This document shows, one piece after another, positions 26,540 to 35,585 of a DNA stretch of 64,000 nt. The position numbers and the translations under genes are program-made. The DNA comes from Flavobacterium buctense (lineage in GTDB: Bacteria > Bacteroidota > Bacteroidia > Flavobacteriales > Flavobacteriaceae): contig NZ_JACTAB010000002.1 in the NCBI RefSeq assembly GCF_014486695.1, positions 186,001 to 250,000 of the forward strand. Reading direction: 5' to 3'. The stretch's first letter is position 1. Each line of letters opens with the position of its first letter. The notes under the pieces are model-generated. The model was not told where the DNA came from, made no database searches, and saw only the letters and a list, made by a program, of their open reading frames with translations.

Positions 26540-29500
26540 ATGAGATCGAAGTTCAAATGGATTTTTACGCTTTTACTAGCGTTATCAATGCAGTTTTCGT
26601 TTGCACAAGAGAAAACTGTAACAGGAGTTGTTTCAGATAAAACTGGACCGCTTCCTGGAGCAAATGTTGTTGTTAAAGGTACTACTCGTTCTGCACAAGC
26701 AGATTTTGATGGTAAATTTAGCATCAAAGCTAAAGCCGGTGAGGTTTTAGTAATTTCATTTACAGGGTACAACAATTCTAGTGTAACTGTAGGTGCAGCC
26801 AATAATTATGTCGTTACATTATCTGACGGTATAAAATTGGATGAAGTGGTAGTAGAAGGTTACCGTAATACTACTAAAGCGTCAACAGTAGTGGCGCAAG
26901 CAACGGTTAATTCAAAAACTATTGAAAACCGTCCGAATGCCTCTTTCATTCAAACATTACAAGGGCAAGTTGCCGGTTTGAATATTACTTCAGGTACAGG
27001 ACAACCGGGTTCTGGTAGTTCAGTAATCATTCGTGGTGCTGGTACAGTTAATGGAAATACAGATCCATTATATGTAATTGATGGTGTTCCGACAAATCAG
27101 TCTAACTTTAGATCTATTAACCCAACAGATATCGAATCGGCAACGGTTTTGAAAGATGCTGCTGCAACTGCTATTTATGGTAATAGAGGAGCAAATGGAG
27201 TTATTGTAATCAAAACTAAACGTGGAGGAACGGGTGATGCTAAAACAACTTTTAGATATTCGTCAACTTCAGGATATACAGAATTACAAAGAACCAAATA
27301 TTCGTTCGCAGATTCAAGAGAGTTATTGACTTTAGAAAAAAGATATGGTGTTGGTAGAGGTAATACTCTAACAGATGCGGAAATTGCTGCATATAATACC
27401 AATTTTGACTGGGTAAGTTATTTCTTCAGACAAGCTAAATCAACGGATCATCAATTAAGTATCGAAACTTCAGGTAAGAATTTAAATTCTTATACTTCTG
27501 TGAGTTACTTAGATCAAGAAGGTATCTTATATACTACAGGTTTAAAGCGTTTTACCCTTAGAAACAATATCTCAGGTAAATCTACTAATGATAAGTTTAC
27601 TTACGCTACTAACATCTCTTTAGGTTTTTCAAAAAGTAACGAAGCAACTAGCTTAGGTACAGGAGGAATCAACAGAAACTACGTTTTAGGAGCTACTTTG
27701 AGTGCGCCTTACATTACTCCAGATGAGTATACTGGTTCTCAACAAGTATTTGATTTATATAATAGTGATGGTACATTATTATATACTCCTTTGTTCTTAA
27801 TTGATAAATTAGAAACTTATACTAATAATACAGATGAGATTAGAATGAGTGCCAGTGCTGATTTGTCTTATAATTTATTCAAAAATGTTACGGCAAGATC
27901 TAGAACATCTTTTGAAAACATTATGACAAGATTTACTCAGTCTGAGCACCCAATTTCCTTTAATGCTTTCCTATTCTTAAATCCAGCTGCTCAATATGGT
28001 GGATTCGAGGATGTTAACCAAAGAAGAGAATTCCGTTTTAACCAATTATGGCAATTAGAGTGGAAGAAAACTTTCGCTGAAAAACACACTGTTACTGCTA
28101 TTGGTAATGCTGAATATTATGGTTCTCAAGCAGAGAATGACAACCAAAGACAAAGAGGTTTAGATCCATTAACTTTTGTGCCTGGAACAGGTGCAGGTTA
28201 TTTAGCAGATATTGCAGCACATGATTTTTATGGACCTACAGGTGGTATTTCTAAAGTTAAATATTCTTTGATTTCTTATTTTGGAGTTTTAGATTATGAT
28301 TTTAATGATAGATTTGGTGTAGTTGGTACATACAGATATGATGGTACAAGCAGATTCTTATCTGATTATGCTTGGGGTAGCTTCTGGTCTGTAGCCGGTA
28401 GATGGAATATCAACAAAGAAAAATTCATGGAAAACAGTGGTTTCCAAGTATTAAAATTAAGAGGTTCTTATGGTGAGACTGGTAATGAGAGAATTATTGC
28501 TGGTACTGAGTGGAGTGGTTTACAACCACCTCCTACAAGAGATACTTATGCTAACAATGCTACAGTAGGAGGTCAGTACAACGGTGCTGCAAGTTTTAAC
28601 ATCAATTTTGGAGCTAATGATTTAAGATGGGAAACTACAACACAATGGAATGTTGGACTTGATTTTGAATTTTTCAAAAACAGAGCTAGAGGTACTGTAG
28701 ATTATTACAACAGAGTTACATCTGATTTGTTCTTTTCTTCACCAGTATCTCCTGTATCAGGTACAACTACATTAACAAGAAATAGTGATATTGAAGTTAC
28801 TAACAAAGGAGTTGAGGTATCATTAGCTTATGATGTGGTAAGAAATGAAAACTTCAAGTTCACTGTAAGAGCTAATGCTTCTAAAAACGACAATAGTATT
28901 GATGGAATTGTTGCAAATGACGGTAGTGTAATCAATGGACTTACTATCACGCAAAATGGTGGACAAATAACTCAATTCTATTTATATCCATATGCAGGTG
29001 TAAATCCTGAGAATGGTAACTTGTTATTTGAAGCCGCTGATGGTACATTAACTGAAACACCAAGTGTTGGTGATGATAGTAGAGCTACAGGAAAATCTTC
29101 TATTCCGGTTTACCAAGGAGGTTTTGGATTTGACTTAGACTATAAAGGTTTCTTTGCTACTTCAAACTTTACTTTCGTACAAGATGTACACCGTTTTGAT
29201 TACGACTTAGAAGGATTATATGATCCAACTTCATTAGGACAGTTTGTGGTTTCTGATGACTTATTAAATGCTTGGACTGCTACTAATACAGCTACTGATG
29301 TTCCGTCTTTGAATGCTGCTAACCTAGGTGCTGCTGCTAATTCAGACAGATTCTTAAAAGATGCTTCTTATGTAAGACTTAGATACCTTCAAGTAGGTTA
29401 TAGAGTGCCTAAGAAATTCCTTGATAAAACGTTCATTACAGGTTTAAGTTTCTACGTTCAAGGGGAAAATTTATACACTTGGACAAAATGGCAAGGTTTC

Positions 29501-29584
29501 GATGCTGAAAGTAACAGAGGAGCTGACCAAGCTCAGTATCCAACGCCAAGGATTTTTAGCTTTGGTTTAGACCTTAAATTTTAA
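26540..29584 (+). CDS. SusC/RagA-type TonB-dependent outer membrane transporter
   Basis: This 1014-residue protein starts with a signal peptide (ends FAQ). A carboxypeptidase-regulatory-like domain follows at residues 24-95 (VTGVVSDKTGPLPGANVVVKG), then a plug domain (PNASFIQTLQGQVAGLNITSGTGQPGS, IRGAGTVNGNTDPLYVIDGVP) and a 22-strand beta barrel ending in FGLDLKF with a terminal Phe. With the SusD partner 23 bp later it forms the usual lidded importer for oligosaccharides or peptides, powered by TonB. The substrate is unknown. Codon use is more AT-rich and regular than in neighbouring genes, typical of a highly expressed porin. Confidence 0.95.
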   Translation: MRSKFKWIFTLLLALSMQFSFAQEKTVTGVVSDKTGPLPGANVVVKGTTRSAQADFDGKFSIKAKAGEVLVISFTGYNNSSVTVGAANNYVVTLSDGIKLDEVVVEGYRNTTKASTVVAQATVNSKTIENRPNASFIQTLQGQVAGLNITSGTGQPGSGSSVIIRGAGTVNGNTDPLYVIDGVPTNQSNFRSINPTDIESATVLKDAAATAIYGNRGANGVIVIKTKRGGTGDAKTTFRYSSTSGYTELQRTKYSFADSRELLTLEKRYGVGRGNTLTDAEIAAYNTNFDWVSYFFRQAKSTDHQLSIETSGKNLNSYTSVSYLDQEGILYTTGLKRFTLRNNISGKSTNDKFTYATNISLGFSKSNEATSLGTGGINRNYVLGATLSAPYITPDEYTGSQQVFDLYNSDGTLLYTPLFLIDKLETYTNNTDEIRMSASADLSYNLFKNVTARSRTSFENIMTRFTQSEHPISFNAFLFLNPAAQYGGFEDVNQRREFRFNQLWQLEWKKTFAEKHTVTAIGNAEYYGSQAENDNQRQRGLDPLTFVPGTGAGYLADIAAHDFYGPTGGISKVKYSLISYFGVLDYDFNDRFGVVGTYRYDGTSRFLSDYAWGSFWSVAGRWNINKEKFMENSGFQVLKLRGSYGETGNERIIAGTEWSGLQPPPTRDTYANNATVGGQYNGAASFNINFGANDLRWETTTQWNVGLDFEFFKNRARGTVDYYNRVTSDLFFSSPVSPVSGTTTLTRNSDIEVTNKGVEVSLAYDVVRNENFKFTVRANASKNDNSIDGIVANDGSVINGLTITQNGGQITQFYLYPYAGVNPENGNLLFEAADGTLTETPSVGDDSRATGKSSIPVYQGGFGFDLDYKGFFATSNFTFVQDVHRFDYDLEGLYDPTSLGQFVVSDDLLNAWTATNTATDVPSLNAANLGAAANSDRFLKDASYVRLRYLQVGYRVPKKFLDKTFITGLSFYVQGENLYTWTKWQGFDAESNRGADQAQYPTPRIFSFGLDLKF

Positions 29585-29607
29585 TAAATAAATAAATAAT
29601 AAAAGAT

Positions 29608-31401
29608 ATGAAAAAATATTTAAGTTTTTTTATTTTGGGTGCAGGTTTACTCGTTACTTCATGTGACGATAGTTTGCTGGATCCATTCACCCCCGGAGCA
29701 CTTACTGAGGAAGTTGCTGTTCAATCCAGCGCTGATTTAGCAAAGTTGATGAATGCCGCCTACATACTTTTGACTCCTACGAGTGAAATTGAATTCAATT
29801 CTATTTTTACAGACGAAGCAAGTATTGGTTATGCCAATGGTGGTCAAGGTTTAGATGACAATTATGCTTTCCTTTTAAATGCAGCATCAGATTCACCAAA
29901 TGGTATCTGGACTAGTCATTACTTTTGTTTATCACGTGTAAACAGGGTTATTAAATTTGCTAATAATTTTGAGCCTGTGGATGCTGCAGATCAACAGGTT
30001 GTTGACAGATTGGTTGCTGAAGCTTATACTTTGAGAGCTTATTGTCATATGCAATTGATTTCGTATTTCTCTACCAATCCTAAAGACAGAAATGCGTTAG
30101 GTGTAATCTTGTCAGATGATGTTTACCCAACTTCTTTTTTAGGAGTTAGAGCAACAAATGGAGAAGTATACGATTTAATTGATGCCGATTTGGCCGCTGC
30201 AGAAGCATTATATGCTGGTGTTACCGGAACTCCTAATGCAATTTTTGCTAATAAAAACTTTACTGTAGCTATGAAAGCTAGAGTAAACCTTATGAGAGGC
30301 GACAATGCTAATGCTATCACATTTGCTGATGAAGTAATTAATAATTCTGGTTTATCTTTAGCTTCTTTTGCTAATTATGCTTCTGTGTTCCATACAGATT
30401 CTAATCCAGCTAACGTAGAGGTTATTTTCAAATTGAAAAAACAGACTGGTCAAACAAGAACGGGAGCTATATGGGCAAGTGTTAATACAACTTTAAATGG
30501 TTCACCTTTCTTCGAAATGGGAAGATCATTGTTTAATGTTCTTAACACTACTAATTTGACTTCAGCAACTGATTATCAAATTACTGCCATAGCTGGTACT
30601 ACAATAACGATTCCTGGTCATACTTTAGCGGTTGGTGATATGTTTGTAGCTACAGAAAGCAGACCGGCAAATGCTACTTCTGCAAATGGTACAGCAACTA
30701 CTCCTGCGAATGCATTATTAGGAGGTAAAGTTTATTATGTAAGAACGGTTACAGGTGACAACATTACACTTACAGTTGACCCTACAGTTGCTACTCCGGC
30801 AGCAGCAAATTTCGCAGGGGCAAATGGTACAGGTCTTGCAGTTCCTGTTAAGGCTAATTATGGTGATATCCGTTACTCAACGAATGTACACCCTACGTCA
30901 ATTGTAGACTACAATTACCAAACTAGTACAGATTTCAGAAATACTGACAAACTTGCTTTTAGAAAATATCCTGGTACTACTACTAATGGATTAATGGTGA
31001 ATGACGTTAAAATTTGTAGATTGTCTGAAATGTATTTAATTAAAGCTGAAGCTCTTGCTGCAACAGGTAATTTGACTGATGCTGCACTTGCTGTTGTTGC
31101 CGTTAGAAATGCTCGTTCTAATAGAGTGCATCCAACACCGGTTTATGCCAATGCAACGGAAGCCTATAAAGATGTACTAAAAGAAAGAAGACTTGAGTTC
31201 ATAGCTGAAGGTTATCGTTTTATTGATTTGAAACGTTTAGGTGGCGTTGCTAATGAAGGAATCCTTAGAGATGCCCAAGATTGTGCTGTAAATGGCGCTT
31301 GTTCTTTGCCGGTATCTGATTATAGATTTGCTTTGCCTATACCAACAGTTGAATCAAATGCTAATGGTGGTATTTTAGCTACACAAAACCCTGGATACTA
31401 G
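29608..31401 (+). CDS. SusD/RagB-type surface lipoprotein with inserted beta domain
   Basis: This 597-residue protein has a lipobox (LLVTSCDDS). SusD helices are visible at residues 70-240 (SRVNRVIKFANNF, EAYTLRAYCHMQLISYF) and the usual C-terminal part (KICRLSEMYLIKAEALAATGN, ERRLEFIAEGYRFIDLKRLG). It binds substrate over the SusC barrel. Odd feature: residues about 311-416 form an extra Thr/Ala/Gly-rich beta-type segment (ITAIAGTTITIPGHTLAVGD, GGKVYYVRTVTGDNITLTVD) that ordinary SusD proteins lack. Confidence 0.93.
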   Translation: MKKYLSFFILGAGLLVTSCDDSLLDPFTPGALTEEVAVQSSADLAKLMNAAYILLTPTSEIEFNSIFTDEASIGYANGGQGLDDNYAFLLNAASDSPNGIWTSHYFCLSRVNRVIKFANNFEPVDAADQQVVDRLVAEAYTLRAYCHMQLISYFSTNPKDRNALGVILSDDVYPTSFLGVRATNGEVYDLIDADLAAAEALYAGVTGTPNAIFANKNFTVAMKARVNLMRGDNANAITFADEVINNSGLSLASFANYASVFHTDSNPANVEVIFKLKKQTGQTRTGAIWASVNTTLNGSPFFEMGRSLFNVLNTTNLTSATDYQITAIAGTTITIPGHTLAVGDMFVATESRPANATSANGTATTPANALLGGKVYYVRTVTGDNITLTVDPTVATPAAANFAGANGTGLAVPVKANYGDIRYSTNVHPTSIVDYNYQTSTDFRNTDKLAFRKYPGTTTNGLMVNDVKICRLSEMYLIKAEALAATGNLTDAALAVVAVRNARSNRVHPTPVYANATEAYKDVLKERRLEFIAEGYRFIDLKRLGGVANEGILRDAQDCAVNGACSLPVSDYRFALPIPTVESNANGGILATQNPGY

Positions 31402-31422
31402 TATTAAAATTCAGTAATTTAT

Positions 31423-31454
31423 AAAAGCTACCCCTTGTGGGTAGCTTTTTTTTT
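31423..31454 (+). terminator. Terminator of the susCD operon
   Basis: AAAAGCTACCC (31423-31433) and GGGTAGCTTTT (31439-31449) form an 11-bp stem around CTTGT, followed by more Ts. Confidence 0.92.
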
Positions 31455-31466
31455 AATTTATATTTT

Positions 31467-31474
31467 TATATTTG
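31467..31474 (+). promoter_or_regulatory. -7 box TATATTTG
   Basis: It matches TAnnTTTG, follows the susCD terminator and lies 25 bp before the subtilisin gene. No clean TTTG at -33; the position is T-rich. Confidence 0.5.
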
Positions 31475-31499
31475 CTACATAATTAAACTTCTTCACTAA

Positions 31500-33359
31500 A
31501 TGAAATATCTTTTATTATTATTGTTACTTTCTTTCTCTGGGTTTTCTCAAACAATTTCAGACAGAAATAAAATTATTGCTAAATATGATCAAGAAAAAAT
31601 AGCACTTCTAAAAAGTAAAACACAAGCTTTTTATCAGTTACAGCAATCATTAATTGATCAGTATAAAAAAGATCATTCATACATTGAAAGTGAAACTAAT
31701 CTGTTGCAAAAATTTGATAATGGTTTTCCATTGTTTTATACTGTATATAATCAAGGATCTGCCATCACTTTAGGTGCAAATGCGTTATATCCTGGAGGTA
31801 GTTTAGGATTGAATCTAACCGGTGCCGGTATGGTTTGCGGTGTTTGGGACGGTGGAAGGGTTAGAAATACTCATCAGGAATTAACTGGCGAAAAAATTAT
31901 TTTTGGGGATGATAATCCTACACTTAGTGACCATGCTACTCATGTATCCGGGACAATTTTGGCCACCGGTGTTAGTCCAGCCAGAAGAGGTATCGCTTAT
32001 CAAAGTATAGCAGTTACCTATAATTTTGCCAATGATTATCCGGAAATGTTATCCTTTGCAGAAAGTGGTAATATTGTTTCTAATCATTCTTATGGCTACA
32101 TTGTTACAAATTTTCCCAACTGGAGGTTTGGTTCCTATGATATTTCATCCGTAGAGATCGATGATGCCTCTAATACGTTTCCATATTATCAAATGGTTAT
32201 TGCGGCAGGAAATGACAGAAATGATACTACTATACCACAATTAGCGGCAAAAGGAGGTTATGATATGCTAACAGGTGCTAGTTTGTCTAAAAACAGTATT
32301 GTCGTTGCTGCTGTAAATGGAGTGCCAAATTACATAGATGAATCAAGTGTAATCATGTCTAACTTCAGCAATTTTGGTCCAACAGACGATGGCAGAATCA
32401 AACCGGATATTGCTGCAAAAGGTGTCGGTGTAAGTTCTTGTACCGGACCAGCCAATAATTCTTATAGTTCATATCAAGGAACATCTATGGCTACTCCAGC
32501 CATTACAGGGATGATTTTATTATTGCAACAGCATTATAATGAATTGAACGGTGAATTCATGAGAGCGGCCACTGTTAGAGGTTTAATTTGTCATTCAGCA
32601 AAAGAAGCGGGATTGAATGTTGGTCCGGATTATGAATATGGATGGGGTTTAGGCAATGCGGAATCAGCAGCCGAAATTATATCCGGTAAAGATGTTTCAA
32701 CTTTATTAGAGGAAAATACACTTTTGAATACGCAAGTATTTACCAAACAAATTACAATTACTTCTACACAAGACATTAAAGCCACTATCTGTTGGACAGA
32801 CCCAACAGGTTCGGTTAATGCTTCCGGTGAAGTTGATAACAGAACGCCAAGATTGAAAAATAATTTAGATTTAAAAATTTTAAAAGACGGCGTTACCTAT
32901 TACCCTTGGAAGTTGGATCCGATAGATCCTGTTAGTGGTGCTACAAATGACTCAGATAACGATGTTGATAATGTTGAAAAAGTTGAAATTTTCTCTGCTG
33001 TACCGGGAGTTTATACTATTCAAGTTTCTCACAAAGGCACATTGTTAGGAGGCTTGCAGAATTTTTCTTTAATAGCTAATGGTGTTGATGGATTAAGTTT
33101 AGACACCAGAAATTACAATTTAGATGATACTATTTTTATCTATCCAAATCCAACAAATGACATCCTAAACTTTAACCTAAAAGACACTGTTGAGATTTCA
33201 GCAATCAATATCCATGATGTATCAGGAAAACAAGTGTTCAGAAATGAAAATGTATCGGGAACTTCTTCTATTGATGTTTCCAATCTAACTTCAGGGGTTT
33301 ATTTTGTAACCTTCCAAACAGATAAAAATGCTGTAACAAAGAAGTTCATCAAAGAATAA
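31500..33359 (+). CDS. T9SS-secreted subtilisin-like serine protease (S8)
   Basis: This 619-residue protein has a signal peptide (ends GFSQ), a short prodomain-like part and an S8 catalytic domain. The triad is visible as Asp117 in VCGVWDGGRV, His145 in SDHATHVSGT and Ser329 in GTSMATPAITG. A beta-sandwich follows (ATICWTDPTG), then a type A sorting domain at about residues 545-619 (IYPNPTNDILNFNL, INIHDVSGKQVF, AVTKKFIKE). It is exported by the type IX system to the surface or medium. Its position directly after susCD suggests supply of peptides to that importer, which is inference. Confidence 0.94.
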   Translation: MKYLLLLLLLSFSGFSQTISDRNKIIAKYDQEKIALLKSKTQAFYQLQQSLIDQYKKDHSYIESETNLLQKFDNGFPLFYTVYNQGSAITLGANALYPGGSLGLNLTGAGMVCGVWDGGRVRNTHQELTGEKIIFGDDNPTLSDHATHVSGTILATGVSPARRGIAYQSIAVTYNFANDYPEMLSFAESGNIVSNHSYGYIVTNFPNWRFGSYDISSVEIDDASNTFPYYQMVIAAGNDRNDTTIPQLAAKGGYDMLTGASLSKNSIVVAAVNGVPNYIDESSVIMSNFSNFGPTDDGRIKPDIAAKGVGVSSCTGPANNSYSSYQGTSMATPAITGMILLLQQHYNELNGEFMRAATVRGLICHSAKEAGLNVGPDYEYGWGLGNAESAAEIISGKDVSTLLEENTLLNTQVFTKQITITSTQDIKATICWTDPTGSVNASGEVDNRTPRLKNNLDLKILKDGVTYYPWKLDPIDPVSGATNDSDNDVDNVEKVEIFSAVPGVYTIQVSHKGTLLGGLQNFSLIANGVDGLSLDTRNYNLDDTIFIYPNPTNDILNFNLKDTVEISAINIHDVSGKQVFRNENVSGTSSIDVSNLTSGVYFVTFQTDKNAVTKKFIKE

Positions 33360-33380
33360 TCATTTTACCAAAAATAGTTT

Positions 33381-33412
33381 AAACCATCTCTGTCAAAAGG
33401 GATGGTTTTTTT
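33381..33412 (+). terminator. Terminator of the subtilisin gene
   Basis: AAACCATCTC (33381-33390) pairs with GGGATGGTTT (33399-33408, one wobble pair) and a T run follows. Confidence 0.85.
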
Positions 33413-33438
33413 ATGATTTTATTACAAATTGTTTTGTG

Positions 33439-33446
33439 TATTTTTG
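33439..33446 (+). promoter_or_regulatory. -7 box TATTTTTG
   Basis: It matches TAnnTTTG and lies 17 bp before the porin start chosen at 33464. It supports that start over the upstream in-frame codon at 33413. Confidence 0.5.
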
Positions 33447-33463
33447 TCTTGAAATTTATTCGA

Positions 33464-35395
33464 ATGAGAAACTTATTTATCGCCATCTTTTTATTGACTT
33501 TGTCTGTCGGGTTTTCTCAAACGAGAACAAACGGAACGCCAACAGACCGCAATGCAAAAGAAGGAACTCAAAACGATACTCCAAAAGCTGCGTTTGACCA
33601 ATATAGAATTATCACTTTAAAAAGAGATACAACCTATGTTGATACCTCATTAACCATCAAAAAAGAATACGAATACAACTATTTGCGCAAAGATATTTTT
33701 GGGTTGTTGCCCTTTGCCAATGAAGGACAAACCTACACCGTTTTAGATTATGGCTATAAAAAGTTCTCCTCGTTCCCGGAAATAGGTTTCTCAGGAAAAC
33801 ATTTCAATTACATGAAACCGGATGATATTAAATATTACTCCGTAGCTACACCATTAACTGAATTGTATTTTAAAACAGTTATGCAACAAGGTCAATCCGT
33901 TGATGCCTTTATTACAGTGAACACTTCGGAAAGATTCAATATGTCGGTGGCCTTCAAAGGACTCCGTTCGCTCGGTAAATACATTAACCAATTGTCAAGC
34001 ACAGGAAACTTTCGATTTACGTCAAGCTACAATACTTTAAACAAAAGATATTATCTCAACTTTCATTACACCGGACAAGATTTTCTTAATGGTGAAAACG
34101 GTGGAATTACTACTTTAGAAGATTTTGAAGGAGAAGACGCCGCTTTTCAAAACAGAGCCCGACTTGAAGTGTACCTCAGAGATGCCAAAACTTTCATGAA
34201 AGGAAAAAGATTTTTTCTCGATCACAATTTCAGAATCAATTCTAAAACCGGAAACAACAACCTTTATGTAAGCCACCAATTCAACTACGAAAATAAATTC
34301 TTTGAATACAACCAAGCCACTGTACTCTCAACGGTAGGAGATGAACAAATTTTACGCTTCGGAGAGGCTTTCGTATCTTCCGGAATAAACGATCAAACGC
34401 GTTACAATCGAATGTACAATAAAGTGGGTGCCGTATATGAAAACTTATTACTAGGTAAATTTCAATTCTTTGCCGAAGATTTTCGATACAATTATTACTA
34501 CAACAGAATTCTGATTTTGTCTTCGGGTGTGGTGCCCAGTTCTATTAATGACGAAATCAACACCGTCGGCGGCCAATACGAATACAGAAAAAACAAATGG
34601 AACGGAACTTTCTTGTATTCCAATTCTATTTCCAATCAATCCCTTTCAAATTTTGACGCCAAACTTACCTACAAACTCAACAATAAAAACGAATTTTTGT
34701 TCCAATACCAAATGTTGAACAAAATCCCGGACCATACGTATAACTTGTACCAAAGCAGTTTTATTGCCTACAATTGGTACAACGATTTCAAAAACGAAAA
34801 GATAAATAACTTAGAAGCTACCGCAAAAACGCAATGGTTAGATGCTTCTCTGCAAGTAAGTTCTTTTAATGATTATTTGTATTTCAGCGACGATTCTACT
34901 GATCCACAACAGCAATTAATTTCACCCAAACAATACAACAAAACCATCAACTATTTATCGGTTAAGGTCAGTCGCGAATTCAAATGGTGGAAATTGGCGT
35001 TAGATAATACGATTTTGTACCAACAAGTCGACCAAGAAGACGACATTCTCAACGTGCCGCAAATCGTGACCAGAAATTCACTCTATTTTACCGATTATTT
35101 CTTTAAAAAAGCGTTGTATCTGCAAACCGGTTTCACACTCAACTATTTTACAAAATACTACGCCAACGATTATAATCCGGTTACTGCCGAAGCTTTTGTG
35201 CAAAACCAAAGAGAAATTGGTGAATTTCCAATGATCGATTTATTTATCAATGCCAGAGTGCGCCAAACCCGAATTTTCTTGAAGTTAGAACATTTAAACT
35301 CCAGAATGACAGGAAATAATTTCTATACGGCACCAAATTATCCTTATAGAGATTTCATGATTCGTTTCGGATTGGTGTGGAATTTCTTCCAATAG
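33464..35395 (+). CDS. Putative outer membrane porin (PF14121-like)
   Basis: This 643-residue protein is read from the ATG at 33464 (MRNLFIAIFLLTLSVGFSQ), which gives a clean signal peptide. The body is a run of amphipathic beta strands rich in Tyr, Phe and Asn (FRYNYYYNRILIL, NLYQSSFIAYNWY) and ends LVWNFFQ, as expected of an outer membrane barrel. It fits the Bacteroidota putative porin family. Substrate and partners are unknown. It sits alone between the T9SS protease and the cysteine synthase, each with its own promoter. Confidence 0.8.
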   Translation: MRNLFIAIFLLTLSVGFSQTRTNGTPTDRNAKEGTQNDTPKAAFDQYRIITLKRDTTYVDTSLTIKKEYEYNYLRKDIFGLLPFANEGQTYTVLDYGYKKFSSFPEIGFSGKHFNYMKPDDIKYYSVATPLTELYFKTVMQQGQSVDAFITVNTSERFNMSVAFKGLRSLGKYINQLSSTGNFRFTSSYNTLNKRYYLNFHYTGQDFLNGENGGITTLEDFEGEDAAFQNRARLEVYLRDAKTFMKGKRFFLDHNFRINSKTGNNNLYVSHQFNYENKFFEYNQATVLSTVGDEQILRFGEAFVSSGINDQTRYNRMYNKVGAVYENLLLGKFQFFAEDFRYNYYYNRILILSSGVVPSSINDEINTVGGQYEYRKNKWNGTFLYSNSISNQSLSNFDAKLTYKLNNKNEFLFQYQMLNKIPDHTYNLYQSSFIAYNWYNDFKNEKINNLEATAKTQWLDASLQVSSFNDYLYFSDDSTDPQQQLISPKQYNKTINYLSVKVSREFKWWKLALDNTILYQQVDQEDDILNVPQIVTRNSLYFTDYFFKKALYLQTGFTLNYFTKYYANDYNPVTAEAFVQNQREIGEFPMIDLFINARVRQTRIFLKLEHLNSRMTGNNFYTAPNYPYRDFMIRFGLVWNFFQ

Positions 35396-35402
35396 TTTTT
35401 TG

Positions 35403-35485
35403 AGGAACGAATGGTTCGGGCTTTATTTGTTATGGTAATTCCTGCCTTCCGAGTTACGCGGTAACTTCTCCAGTCAGGGTTAATG
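35403..35485 (+). repeat. Dispersed intergenic element, unit C
   Basis: It begins GGAACGAATGGTTCGGGCTT and ends CTCCAGTCAGGGTTAATGG. The left end nearly matches unit B at 24051. The middle contains an inverted repeat (GAGTTACGCGGTAACTTC). Confidence 0.65.
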
Positions 35486-35502
35486 GATAAACTATCCGAA
35501 TT

Positions 35503-35533
35503 TTTGTAAACATCCTAAATAGCACTACATTTG
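35503..35533 (+). promoter_or_regulatory. Promoter TTTG-N19-TACATTTG
   Basis: TTTG at 35503-35506, a 19-bp spacer and TACATTTG at 35526-35533 match the Bacteroidota consensus exactly. It gives a leader of about 45 nt for the cysteine synthase gene, and that leader contains a period-7 array. Confidence 0.8.
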
Positions 35534-35549
35534 TCTAATTATTATCAAT

Positions 35550-35577
35550 CTATTTTCTTTACTCTATATTCTATTCT
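35550..35577 (+). repeat. Period-7 micro-array in a 5' leader
   Basis: Four 7-mers CTATTTT, CTTTACT, CTATATT, CTATTCT end 8 bp before the ATG at 35586, downstream of a clear promoter, so the array is transcribed. Confidence 0.55.
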
Positions 35578-35585
35578 ATTATAAA

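Noticed and set aside
29585..29607. AATA tetranucleotide run between susC and susD as a phase-variable repeat
   Set aside because: It has only about four units in a very AT-rich gap and lies outside the coding frame, so no switching effect is supported.
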